From: Ignavibacteriales bacterium
GTDB lineage: Bacteria; Bacteroidota; Ignavibacteria; Ignavibacteriales; Ignavibacteriaceae
Assembly: GCA_003142915.1 (NCBI GenBank)
Contig: PLNZ01000252.1
Coordinates: 1-5,643 of the forward strand
Length of the DNA stretch: 5,643 nt
Direction of reading: 5' to 3'
A model generated the notes under the pieces. That model ran no database searches. It had not been told where the DNA came from and saw nothing but the letters and a program-made list of their open reading frames with translations. This document shows, piece after piece, positions 1 to 5,643 of this stretch (the stretch's first letter is position 1; the number at the start of each line of letters is the position of its first letter). A program made the position numbers and the translations under genes.

Positions 1-1338
1 GAAGCATATACTCTTATAAAAGGCGGAGATGCAAACAGCTCCGACTTCGGTAAGGAAGCGGTTGATACTTTACTTAAAAGGATGGAAGATGACAGGGGTA
101 AGTTTATAGTTATAGCCGCGGGTTACACAGTTGAAATGGAGAATTTTCTTAACTCCAACCCTGGGATTCAATCAAGATTTACAAAAAAGATTTTGTTTGA
201 AGATTATTCACCCGACGAATTGATGGAAATAACTGAAAAGCTGTTTGAAAGCAAGGATCTTTTGCTTGATGAAGGAGTACGTGAACTTCTTAAGAAATAT
301 TTCATAAAAGTTTATAGAAACCGTGACAAGACTTTCGGCAATGCAAGGCTGGTAAGGGATCTTTATGAAAACTCTTTGAGGAATCAGCTTTTACGCATTG
401 CCGATATTCCTGTCGAAGAACGGCATGAAGAAGTGCTAAAATATATTTTGATAGATGATGTTAGCGAATTTTTATCTCATAAAGAAGAGAAAGAACCGGT
501 AAAAGTTGAGATCGATCAGGAGCAATTAAATATCCATTTAAAAGCGCTTAATGAATTGACCGGACTTCAGTCCGTTAAAAAATCTGTTGATAGATTAATT
601 AGCAGTTTAAAAGTTGCTAAGCTAAGAAAACAAAGGGGACTAAAAGTTATTCCTAAAAATTTAAACTCTGTTTTCATTGGAAATCCGGGTACCGGTAAAA
701 CGACCGTTGCAAGGCTTATAAGCAGCATATATAAAGAAATGGGAATTTTGGAAAAAGGTCATTTGATTGAAGTTGACCGTTCCGGTTTGGTAGCGGGATA
801 TCAGGGACAGACTTCTTCAAAAACTAATGAAGTTATAAACAAATCTTTGGGAGGTACACTTTTTATTGATGAAGCATATATGCTCACTCGTGGCGCTTCC
901 GAGTTCGGGCATGAAGCTCTTGATACTTTATTAAAAAGAATGGATACCGAGCAGGATAAATTTATTGTTATTGTTGCAGGATATAAAGAAGGAATGAAGG
1001 AATTTTTAGACTCAAATCCGGGGCTTAAGTTACGTTTTCCAAATATTTTTACTTTTGAAGACTTTATTCCGCGGCAATTAATTGAAATCGCAAACACTAT
1101 CAGTGAGAAAAGCGGGTATAAACTGGATGAAGGAGCATGGCAGCTTCTTTTAGAGATATTCACAAAATTATTTAATGAAAGAAATAATAATTTCGGAAAT
1201 ATAAAGACTGTAAAAAATATTTTGTACAAAGCAATTAGTAACCAGGAAGAGCGTATACTTTCTCTTTTCGAACCTGATGATAATGACCTGACAACCATTA
1301 CTTATGAAGATGTAAAAAATATTGAATGGGGTGAGTAA
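1..1338 (+). CDS. Tandem CbbX/SpoVK-type AAA+ ATPase, 5' truncated by window edge
   Basis: The reading frame is open from base 1, so the first ATG (base 82) is internal: bases 1-9 already encode EAY, the tail of a Walker B DEAY motif. The visible 445 residues hold the C-terminal part of one AAA+ module (residues 1 to about 150; arginine finger R59 in NPGIQSRF; sensor-2-like GNAR with R116), a charged linker, and a second complete module. The second module has Walker A GNPGTGKT (227-234), an aromatic pore loop GLVAGYQGQT (Y267), Walker B TLFIDEAY (286-293) and arginine finger R345 in NPGLKLRF. The modules are clear repeats of each other (both have EALDTLLKRM/EAVDTLLKRM and DKFIVI/GKFIVI blocks). 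The family includes the rubisco activase CbbX, SpoVK and EccA; these are hexameric remodelling ATPases that thread a substrate through a central pore. The substrate here is unknown. In the second module the sensor-2 arginine is replaced by lysine (GNIK, K402). Confidence 0.93.
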   Translation, partial: EAYTLIKGGDANSSDFGKEAVDTLLKRMEDDRGKFIVIAAGYTVEMENFLNSNPGIQSRFTKKILFEDYSPDELMEITEKLFESKDLLLDEGVRELLKKYFIKVYRNRDKTFGNARLVRDLYENSLRNQLLRIADIPVEERHEEVLKYILIDDVSEFLSHKEEKEPVKVEIDQEQLNIHLKALNELTGLQSVKKSVDRLISSLKVAKLRKQRGLKVIPKNLNSVFIGNPGTGKTTVARLISSIYKEMGILEKGHLIEVDRSGLVAGYQGQTSSKTNEVINKSLGGTLFIDEAYMLTRGASEFGHEALDTLLKRMDTEQDKFIVIVAGYKEGMKEFLDSNPGLKLRFPNIFTFEDFIPRQLIEIANTISEKSGYKLDEGAWQLLLEIFTKLFNERNNNFGNIKTVKNILYKAISNQEERILSLFEPDDNDLTTITYEDVKNIEWGE

Positions 1339-1469
1339 TTAATACTTCCCATGAAGATTTCATGATCAAATGTCTATAAAGCAGCAAATTAATTTTAATT
1401 TATACATAAGATTTATTTATTTTATTATTATAGCACAAGGGAGATAAGGATCATTCTTTATTTTTAATA

Positions 1470-1476
1470 GGGGGGG
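1470..1476. repeat. G7 homopolymer in convergent intergenic gap
   Basis: Seven consecutive G residues sit in otherwise AT-rich intergenic DNA, between the AAA+ gene and the palindrome at 1488-1517. Such a run can slip during replication or sequencing. It is not placed where it would obviously switch a gene on or off, since both flanking genes end towards it. Confidence 0.85.
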
Positions 1477-1487
1477 CACTTAGGCGA

Positions 1488-1517
1488 GGCTGTCTAAAAA
1501 TTACTTTTTAGACAGCC
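1488..1517. repeat. Perfect 13-bp palindrome with 4-nt loop; bidirectional terminator or IS-end remnant
   Basis: The left arm (1488-1500, GGCTGTCTAAAAA) and the right arm (1505-1517) are exact reverse complements around the loop TTAC. It lies between the convergent 3' ends of the AAA+ gene and the LTxxQ gene, which is where a shared terminator is expected. However, no T-run follows the stem on either strand, so it is not a textbook intrinsic terminator; the A/T pairs lie inside the stem next to the loop. The arm also resembles, from memory, terminal inverted repeats of some insertion sequences of Bacteroidota, but no transposase is present. Confidence 0.6.
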
Positions 1518-1537
1518 CAAATTATATAAAATAACTT

Positions 1538-1906
1538 TTATTGATTTCCGTTATTCGGAGGCCTGTTACTGTCAGGCGGTCTGTTCTGCATACGGGTTCT
1601 TCTTTCAGCCATAATTTGTTCATATTTTACTTTTTGTTCGGGAGTTAAAATATTCTCAACCTGTGTGTTTACATCATCCATAATTTTTTTCGTAGCTTCT
1701 CTTCTTTCCTGGCCGGAAGCGTCAATATTTTTTATCTTTTCGCCTGCACCGGTAAAAATGGAGTCAATTATTACAGCCTGGTTGTTTGATAAAGCAAGGC
1801 TGTCTTTCAATTCTTTAACTCTGTCTTTCATAGAAAAACGACCCTGTGCATTTACTCCTGCTATAAAAGTAAAAGCCACTATTGCCGTTAATATTAAATT
1901 TTTCAT
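1538..1906 (-). CDS. Small exported LTxxQ (Spy/CpxP-like) protein
   Basis: This 122-residue protein has a short signal peptide (MKNLILTAIVAFTFIAGVNA, likely cleavage after A20, before QG), so it should act in the periplasm. The mature part is charged and helical and carries two copies of the L[ST]xxQ signature, LSNNQ at 39-43 and LTPEQ at 87-91, separated by a Lys/Glu-rich helix. This arrangement is typical of the Spy/CpxP superfamily of small periplasmic chaperone or envelope-stress proteins. The last 15 residues form a Pro/Asn-rich tail (RPPDSNRPPNNGNQ) that looks disordered. The start is supported by AAAGG six bases upstream (1913-1917). It lies 203 bp downstream of groEL on the same strand, but the groEL terminator separates them, so it probably has its own promoter, which I could not identify. 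The function is inferred from the motifs only; low-complexity helical proteins can mimic this family. Confidence 0.85.
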   Translation of the reverse strand: MKNLILTAIVAFTFIAGVNAQGRFSMKDRVKELKDSLALSNNQAVIIDSIFTGAGEKIKNIDASGQERREATKKIMDDVNTQVENILTPEQKVKYEQIMAERRTRMQNRPPDSNRPPNNGNQ

Positions 1907-2060
1907 CAGGTACCTTTCTTTTTAAAGAAATAATTTATTTTAAAAATTTGAATCCTATTGTAATTAGACAGCAAGGGGAAGAGTACGGTTTAAATTTAAG
2001 ATTAATCTGTTTTATTTACGAGCGGGGTCACAAATTTGCCTTACATTTTTAAAATTAAAA

Positions 2061-2082
2061 AGGCGGAACAAGAGTTCCGCCT
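2061..2082 (-). terminator. Intrinsic terminator of the groES-groEL operon
   Basis: A perfect 9-bp GC-rich stem (AGGCGGAAC, 2061-2069, pairing with 2074-2082) closes a four-base loop (2070-2073). Read on the minus strand, it lies 27 bases after the groEL stop codon and is followed directly by TTTTAATTTT (about 2060 down to 2051). Stem, loop, U-rich tail and position all fit a rho-independent terminator ending the chaperonin transcript. Confidence 0.88.
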
Positions 2083-2109
2083 AAGTTAAGATCAAGCCAA
2101 AAGGGATGA

Positions 2110-3744
2110 TTAATACATATCACCCATTCCGCCGCCGCCCGGCATAGGAGGCATTGAAGCTTCTTTTTCTTTCTTCTCAAAAACCACTGCTTCAGTTGTA
2201 AGAAGCAACGCAGCTACTGAAGCTGCATTTTCTAATGCAGTTCTCGTAACCTTCGTAGGATCGATAACACCGGATTTAATGAGGTTTTCATATTTTTCAG
2301 TAGCGGCATTAAATCCATAATCGTCCTTTCCTCCTTTTACTTCCTGGAGGACAACTGAACCTTCAAGACCTGCGTTATTAACAATTTGTCTCAACGGCTC
2401 TTCAAGAGCTTTTTGGATTATTTTAACACCTGTTGTTTGGTCAAGGTTGTCGCCCTGTACTTTTTCGAGAACAGCAATTGCTCTAACTAAAGCAACACCG
2501 CCTCCTGCAACAATACCTTCTTCAACAGCAGCACGTGTAGCATGAAGAGCGTCTTCAACGCGCGCTTTCTTTTCTTTCATTTCGATTTCAGTAGATGCGC
2601 CGATTTTAAGAACTGCAACACCGCCGGAGAGTTTTGCCAATCTTTCCTGTAATTTTTCTTTATCATAATCGGATGTTGTCTTTTCAATCTGAGCTTTAAT
2701 TTCATTTATTCTTTTCTTAATATCATCAGATTTCCCGGCACCTTCAACAATGGTAGTATTATCTTTATCGATAACGATTTTCTTAGCTGTGCCTAAATAA
2801 GAAATAGTTGCATTCTCTAATTTATAACCTTGTTCTTCTGAAATAACAGTACCGCCGGTTAAAACTGCAACATCTTCAAGCATTGCTTTTCTCCTGTCGC
2901 CAAATCCCGGGGCTTTAACCGCTGCAACTCTAAGAGTTCCACGGATCTTATTAACTACCAATGTAGCTAAAGCTTCGCCTTCAAGATCTTCGGCAATAAT
3001 AAGCATAGATTTACCCTGCTGTGCAATCTTTTCAAGGATAGGTAAAAGATCCTTCATAGCAGAGATTTTTTTGTCATGGATTAAGATAAACGGATCTTCC
3101 AGTATAGCTTCCATTGTTTCGGTATTTGTAACAAAGTAAGGTGATAGATAGCCGCGGTCAAACTGCATACCTTCAACTACTTCCAGACCTGTTTCAGTTC
3201 CCTTAGCTTCTTCAACTGTGATAACGCCGTCTTTACCGACCTTTTCCATTGCGTCTGCAATCAATTCACCGATAGATTTATCATTATTAGCAGAGATAGA
3301 GCCAACTTGTGCAATTTCATTTCTTCCTTCAACATCACGGCTAACTTTTTTCAAGTATTCAACAACTTTAGTAACAGCAAGGTCAATGCCTCTTTTCAGA
3401 TCCATCGGGTTAGCGCCTGCGGTAACGTTCTTTAATCCTTCCCTGTAAATTGCCTGAGCTAATACCGTAGCGGTTGTTGTTCCATCGCCGGCGACATCGC
3501 TGGTTTTAGAAGCAACTTCACGAACCATCTGCGCGCCCATATTTTCAATAGCGTCTTCCAGTTCAATTTCTTTAGCTACGGAAACACCGTCTTTAGTAAC
3601 AGTAGGTGCGCCGAATTTCTTTTCAAGAATAACATTGCGCCCTTTAGGGCCTAATGTTACTTTAACAGCGTTAGCTAATTTATCAACGCCGCTTTTTAAT
3701 TTAGTTCGCGCTTCAGCATTATATTCTATTAATTTCGAAGCCAT
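2110..3744 (-). CDS. groEL: Chaperonin GroEL (Hsp60), 60 kDa subunit
   Basis: A full-length 544-residue group I chaperonin that forms the double-ring cytoplasmic folding chamber and works with GroES in ATP-driven cycles. Numbering matches E. coli GroEL without offset through the key positions: D52 (KDG), the nucleotide-binding DGTTT at 87-91, D398 in VEDALHAT (ATP hydrolysis) and GGG at 414-416. The apical substrate and GroES-binding hydrophobics Y199, Y203, F204, L234, L237, L259, V263 and V264 are all present, so the protein should be active. The C-terminus is a short Met/Gly-rich tail, PPMPGGGGMGDMY, rather than a long GGM repeat. The start is fixed by MASKLIEYNAEAR at the N-terminus and by GGAGG at 3751-3755, six bases upstream. 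It is the second gene of the operon, 63 bp after groES, controlled by CIRCE at 4144-4170 and ended by the terminator at 2061-2082. Confidence 0.99.
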   Translation of the reverse strand: MASKLIEYNAEARTKLKSGVDKLANAVKVTLGPKGRNVILEKKFGAPTVTKDGVSVAKEIELEDAIENMGAQMVREVASKTSDVAGDGTTTATVLAQAIYREGLKNVTAGANPMDLKRGIDLAVTKVVEYLKKVSRDVEGRNEIAQVGSISANNDKSIGELIADAMEKVGKDGVITVEEAKGTETGLEVVEGMQFDRGYLSPYFVTNTETMEAILEDPFILIHDKKISAMKDLLPILEKIAQQGKSMLIIAEDLEGEALATLVVNKIRGTLRVAAVKAPGFGDRRKAMLEDVAVLTGGTVISEEQGYKLENATISYLGTAKKIVIDKDNTTIVEGAGKSDDIKKRINEIKAQIEKTTSDYDKEKLQERLAKLSGGVAVLKIGASTEIEMKEKKARVEDALHATRAAVEEGIVAGGGVALVRAIAVLEKVQGDNLDQTTGVKIIQKALEEPLRQIVNNAGLEGSVVLQEVKGGKDDYGFNAATEKYENLIKSGVIDPTKVTRTALENAASVAALLLTTEAVVFEKKEKEASMPPMPGGGGMGDMY

Positions 3745-3780
3745 TTTAATCCTCCAATAAATTATTTTTCAATTTTTTTA

Positions 3781-3800
3781 TTTCCGAAAGTATTCGGAAA
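3781..3800 (-). other. Intercistronic hairpin between groES and groEL
   Basis: An exact 8-bp inverted repeat (TTTCCGAA, 3781-3788; TTCGGAAA, 3793-3800) with a four-base loop lies in the 63-bp gap between the groES stop and the groEL start. On the transcript it ends about 26 bases before the groEL Shine-Dalgarno site. On the coding strand it is followed by an A-rich, not a U-rich, stretch, so it should not terminate transcription. An mRNA processing or stability element is a reasonable guess, but nothing in the sequence proves it. Confidence 0.55.
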
Positions 3801-3807
3801 GATGTAA

Positions 3808-4104
3808 TTAACCTATAATAGCGAAAACATCGCTTTCTCTCATTATCAAATACTCTTCACCTTCAACAACAACTTCAGTTCCGCTATACTTGCCATACAA
3901 TACTTTGTCGCCAACTTTTACTTCAAGCTTTACTTGTTTTCCGTCTTCAGATACTTTACCCGGACCAACTGCTACTACTGTACCCTCGATTGGTTTTTCT
4001 TTTGCAGTATCAGGTAATATAATCCCGCCCTTTGTTTTTTCTTCAGCTTCGCTTGGCTTAATGATGACTCTGTCAGCCAACGGCTTTAAATTGATTTTTG
4101 CCAT
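3808..4104 (-). CDS. groES: Co-chaperonin GroES (Hsp10)
   Basis: A full-length 98-residue Hsp10 that forms the heptameric lid of the GroEL chamber. The N-terminus (INLKPLADRVIIKP) begins the conserved beta-barrel. The mobile loop (about 17-36) contains GGIILPDTA, whose I28-I29-L30 triplet is the segment that docks onto the GroEL apical domain. It is followed by the conserved VVAVGPG and by VKVGDKVLYGKYSGTEV, ending in EYLIMRESDVFAIIG. The start is decided by a strong AGGAGGT site (4111-4117) six bases before the ATG. It is the first gene of the operon, with the CIRCE operator 39 bp upstream of its start codon. No residues look out of place and the length is normal. Confidence 0.99.
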   Translation of the reverse strand: MAKINLKPLADRVIIKPSEAEEKTKGGIILPDTAKEKPIEGTVVAVGPGKVSEDGKQVKLEVKVGDKVLYGKYSGTEVVVEGEEYLIMRESDVFAIIG

Positions 4105-4143
4105 GTTTTAACCTCCTAAGATTTATTATGGTTATATTTTTTA

Positions 4144-4170
4144 TTAGCACTCTATAATAGAGAGTGCTAA
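4144..4170 (-). promoter_or_regulatory. CIRCE operator (HrcA binding site)
   Basis: TTAGCACTC (4144-4152), nine bases, then GAGTGCTAA (4162-4170) is an exact match to the CIRCE consensus with its canonical 9-bp spacer. CIRCE is the operator of the heat-shock repressor HrcA, whose folding depends on GroESL, which gives feedback control. It overlaps the last two bases of the -10 box and covers the predicted transcription start, so bound HrcA should block initiation. hrcA itself is not in this window. Confidence 0.98.
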
Positions 4171-4197
4171 TATAATGAAACATTGAAATTTTGTCAA
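4169..4197 (-). promoter_or_regulatory. Sigma70-type promoter of groES-groEL
   Basis: On the minus strand a perfect -35 hexamer TTGACA (4197 down to 4192) is followed after exactly 17 bases by TATATT (4174 down to 4169), a good -10. The expected start is near base 4162, inside CIRCE, giving a leader of about 58 bases. The vegetative-type promoter combined with CIRCE indicates repression-based heat-shock control rather than an alternative heat-shock sigma factor. Confidence 0.85.
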
Positions 4198-4279
4198 GAA
4201 ATTATACAAAAGTGTGATAAATAAGATATGAAAAATTTTAAATTGCCCTGAATTTTCTGCTATTTTCAGCGTAACACTA

Positions 4280-4285
4280 TATAAT
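4280..4285 (+). promoter_or_regulatory. Candidate -10 box for the beta-lactamase gene
   Basis: TATAAT is present on the plus strand, about 117 bases before the OXA-type start codon, inside the AT-rich divergent gap 4171-4401. No convincing -35 lies 16-18 bases upstream, and AT-rich DNA makes such matches by chance. The rest of the gap from about 4198 to 4401 shows no gene, strong hairpin or repeat. Confidence 0.22.
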
Positions 4286-4401
4286 AAAAGCTTTTACTAC
4301 CATTAAACATAGAAGTTTCATATATTTATAATTATTAATGTCAACTCATACTTAAAATATAGGAATAAAGAGCTAAGTCTAATTTAACCCCGACAAATAA
4401 A

Positions 4402-5202
4402 ATGAATTACTTCATATTAATTCTGTTTTTAATAATTTCTTTAATAACTAATTTATATTCACAATCTGCAGACAGCACGGGTTTAGCTGAATTTTTAAAT
4501 AAGCATAATACAGCACTTGTTATATATGACCAAAACAAAGACAGCTACATAAGATTTAATTCTGAACGCTGCAAACAAAGATTTCAGCCTGCTTCCACTT
4601 ACAAAATACCTAATGCTTTAATCGGGCTTGAAACGGGTGTTATCTCTGACTCGGATTATGTTATTAAATGGGATGGGACACCCCAGCCTTTCAAAGCATG
4701 GGAAAGGGATCATACTTTGAAGTCTGCAATTTATTACTCCGTCGTTCCTTATTTCAGGGAGTTGGCACGCAGAGTAGGCAGGGAAAAGATGCAATACTGG
4801 CTTAATAAAATTAATTACGGAAATAAAACTATCGGAGATAAAGAAGATTATTTCTGGCTTGATAACAGTTTAAGGATTTCGGCAGATGAACAGGTTGAAT
4901 TTTTCAAAAAGTTTTATTCCGGCAGGCTTCCTTTTTCTAAACGGTCATTGGATATTGTGAAAAATATTATGCCGGAAGAGGATTTTAAAAATGCAGTTTT
5001 AAGATATAAAACCGGAACCAATGACGCTTATTCAATTGCATGGCTGGTAGGATATGTTGAGAAAAAGGATACTACTTCCAAAGAAGGAAAAGATGTATAT
5101 TTTTTTGCGTTTAATACCGAAGCAAAAACTTTTAATGAATTAGTTGAATTGCGAACTAATATTAAAAACAAAATGTTGGTATACTTGGGAGTGAATGAAT
5201 AA
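4402..5202 (+). CDS. Class D (OXA-type) beta-lactamase homologue, exported
   Basis: A 266-residue serine beta-lactamase of class D, expected to hydrolyse beta-lactams in the periplasm. It has an N-terminal signal peptide (1-20, hydrophobic, ending LYS before Q21; no lipobox). The active-site motifs appear in order: S65-T-Y-K68 (nucleophile and the lysine that is carboxylated in this class), S113-V-V, Y139-G-N, W152 (the omega-loop tryptophan that protects the carboxylated lysine) and K203-T-G. FQPASTYKIPNALIGLETGVI-type context and WERDHTLKSAI are also typical of OXA enzymes. The length matches the family. Differences from OXA-10 as I recall it are STYK instead of STFK, WLVGY instead of WWVGW after KTG, and several extra charged residues (about 222-230) before VYFFAFN. 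The start is the only in-frame ATG after a stop at 4366-4368; no Shine-Dalgarno site is visible. Divergent from groESL. BlaR-type sensor domains share the fold and STYK, but no membrane receptor part is present. Confidence 0.93.
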   Translation: MNYFILILFLIISLITNLYSQSADSTGLAEFLNKHNTALVIYDQNKDSYIRFNSERCKQRFQPASTYKIPNALIGLETGVISDSDYVIKWDGTPQPFKAWERDHTLKSAIYYSVVPYFRELARRVGREKMQYWLNKINYGNKTIGDKEDYFWLDNSLRISADEQVEFFKKFYSGRLPFSKRSLDIVKNIMPEEDFKNAVLRYKTGTNDAYSIAWLVGYVEKKDTTSKEGKDVYFFAFNTEAKTFNELVELRTNIKNKMLVYLGVNE

Positions 5203-5297
5203 ATCCTGCAATTTATTAGTTGAAATAATTATTTATAATTATCATCCAGGTAATTTGAAAAATTATAATCACAATAAAATAAATCACTATAATTATA

Positions 5298-5643
5298 ATG
5301 AATAAATACATTCTTGAGCAGGTAAGTTCTGATTCTAAAGAAGCAGTGGAGCTTACGAAAAAGCTTTTTGGGGAACTCGAAGCTATATATCCGAAAAACG
5401 TAATGGAAAATTTTATTGAAGAAAGTTCTTTAATGAATGTATTCATCGTCGCCTTTTCTGAAAGCAGTAAAGCGGTTGCAACAGGGGCTCTAAAGCATTT
5501 CAAACCCGGGGTAGTTGAAGTAAAGCGCATGTTTGTTCTTAAGGAATTCCGGGGAAAGGGGATTTCAAAACAAATTCTTTTTGAACTCGAGAGAATTGCT
5601 GAAGAATTAAATTATAAACGGATAATCCTTGAAACCGGCACTA
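5298..5643 (+). CDS. GNAT-family N-acetyltransferase, 3' truncated by window edge
   Basis: The first 115 residues of a GNAT acetyltransferase, which transfers an acetyl group from acetyl-CoA to an amine; the acceptor cannot be told from the sequence. Visible are an N-terminal helix (SKEAVELTKKLFGELEAIYP), a strand pair (MNVFIVAF, AVATGALKHF), the central strand EVKRMFVLKEF, and the acetyl-CoA pyrophosphate-binding turn RGKGIS (85-90, matching R/QxxGxG/A) leading into helix KQILFELERIAEEL. It then enters the next strand (RIILETGT), where the window ends. Family members of this type usually have about 150-170 residues, so roughly 40-50 are missing. The start ATG has no Shine-Dalgarno site; a TATAAT at 5288-5293 is too close for a normal leader. 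It lies 95 bp after the beta-lactamase gene on the same strand, so co-transcription is possible; I saw no strong terminator between them. Confidence 0.92.
   Translation, partial: MNKYILEQVSSDSKEAVELTKKLFGELEAIYPKNVMENFIEESSLMNVFIVAFSESSKAVATGALKHFKPGVVEVKRMFVLKEFRGKGISKQILFELERIAEELNYKRIILETGT

Noticed and set aside
801..1298. 165-codon open frame antisense to the AAA+ gene
   Set aside because: It lies wholly inside a clear AAA+ coding region, its translation is Ser-rich without any recognisable motif, and it has no supporting start signal; it is a shadow of the real gene.
1350..1364. Small inverted repeat CATGAA-GAT-TTCATG just after the AAA+ stop codon
   Set aside because: A six-bp stem of mostly A/T pairs with no T-run behind it; too weak to call a terminator.
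3218..3448. Plus-strand open frame inside groEL (also 3890-4111 over groES and 1665-1925 over the LTxxQ gene)
   Set aside because: These are antisense shadows of well-supported genes, with no family resemblance.
4105..4143. Possible RNA thermometer in the groES leader
   Set aside because: Only about four base pairs (AACC with GGTT) could cover the Shine-Dalgarno site; that is too weak, and CIRCE already explains heat control.
5255..5293. TTGAAA and TATAAT boxes upstream of the GNAT gene
   Set aside because: The spacings between them (3 or 27 bases) do not fit a promoter, and the region is so AT-rich that matches are expected by chance.
5216..5530. 104-codon minus-strand open frame opposite the GNAT gene
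   Set aside because: The plus-strand frame shows a convincing acetyl-CoA-binding motif and strand/helix order; the antisense frame has an Ile-rich end that simply reflects AT-rich intergenic DNA.

Overview
The window reads as ordinary chromosomal DNA from a low-GC bacterium, probably of the Bacteroidota/Chlorobiota/Ignavibacteriota (FCB) group. The basis is the character of the GroEL and GroES proteins, the short signal peptides that end in front of Gln, the small LTxxQ-type exported protein, and the absence of Shine-Dalgarno sites at two of the genes. This placement is an inference from sequence style, not a database result.

Layout from left to right. (1) 1-1338, plus strand: the 3' part of a large AAA+ ATPase with at least two tandem CbbX/SpoVK-type modules; its 5' end lies outside the window. 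(2) 1339-1537: a convergent intergenic gap with a G7 run and a perfect 13-bp palindrome. (3) 1538-1906, minus: a small exported Spy/CpxP-like (LTxxQ) protein. (4) 2061-2082: an intrinsic terminator for the chaperonin operon. (5) 2110-4104, minus: groES-groEL, both full length, with strong Shine-Dalgarno sites and a small hairpin between the two genes. (6) 4144-4197: the operon's control region, a perfect CIRCE operator overlapping a sigma70-type promoter. (7) 4402-5202, plus, divergent from groESL: a class D (OXA-type) beta-lactamase homologue with a signal peptide and the full active-site motif set. (8) 5298-5643, plus: the N-terminal 115 residues of a GNAT-family acetyltransferase, cut by the window edge.

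The only clear functional unit is the HrcA/CIRCE-regulated groESL operon, which can be described from promoter to terminator. The other genes look like independent neighbours. I do not see a phage, an intact transposon, a CRISPR array, an RNA gene or a convincing new multigene system. The points most worth a second look are the divergent OXA-type enzyme, the asymmetry between the two AAA+ modules, and the palindrome at 1488-1517.
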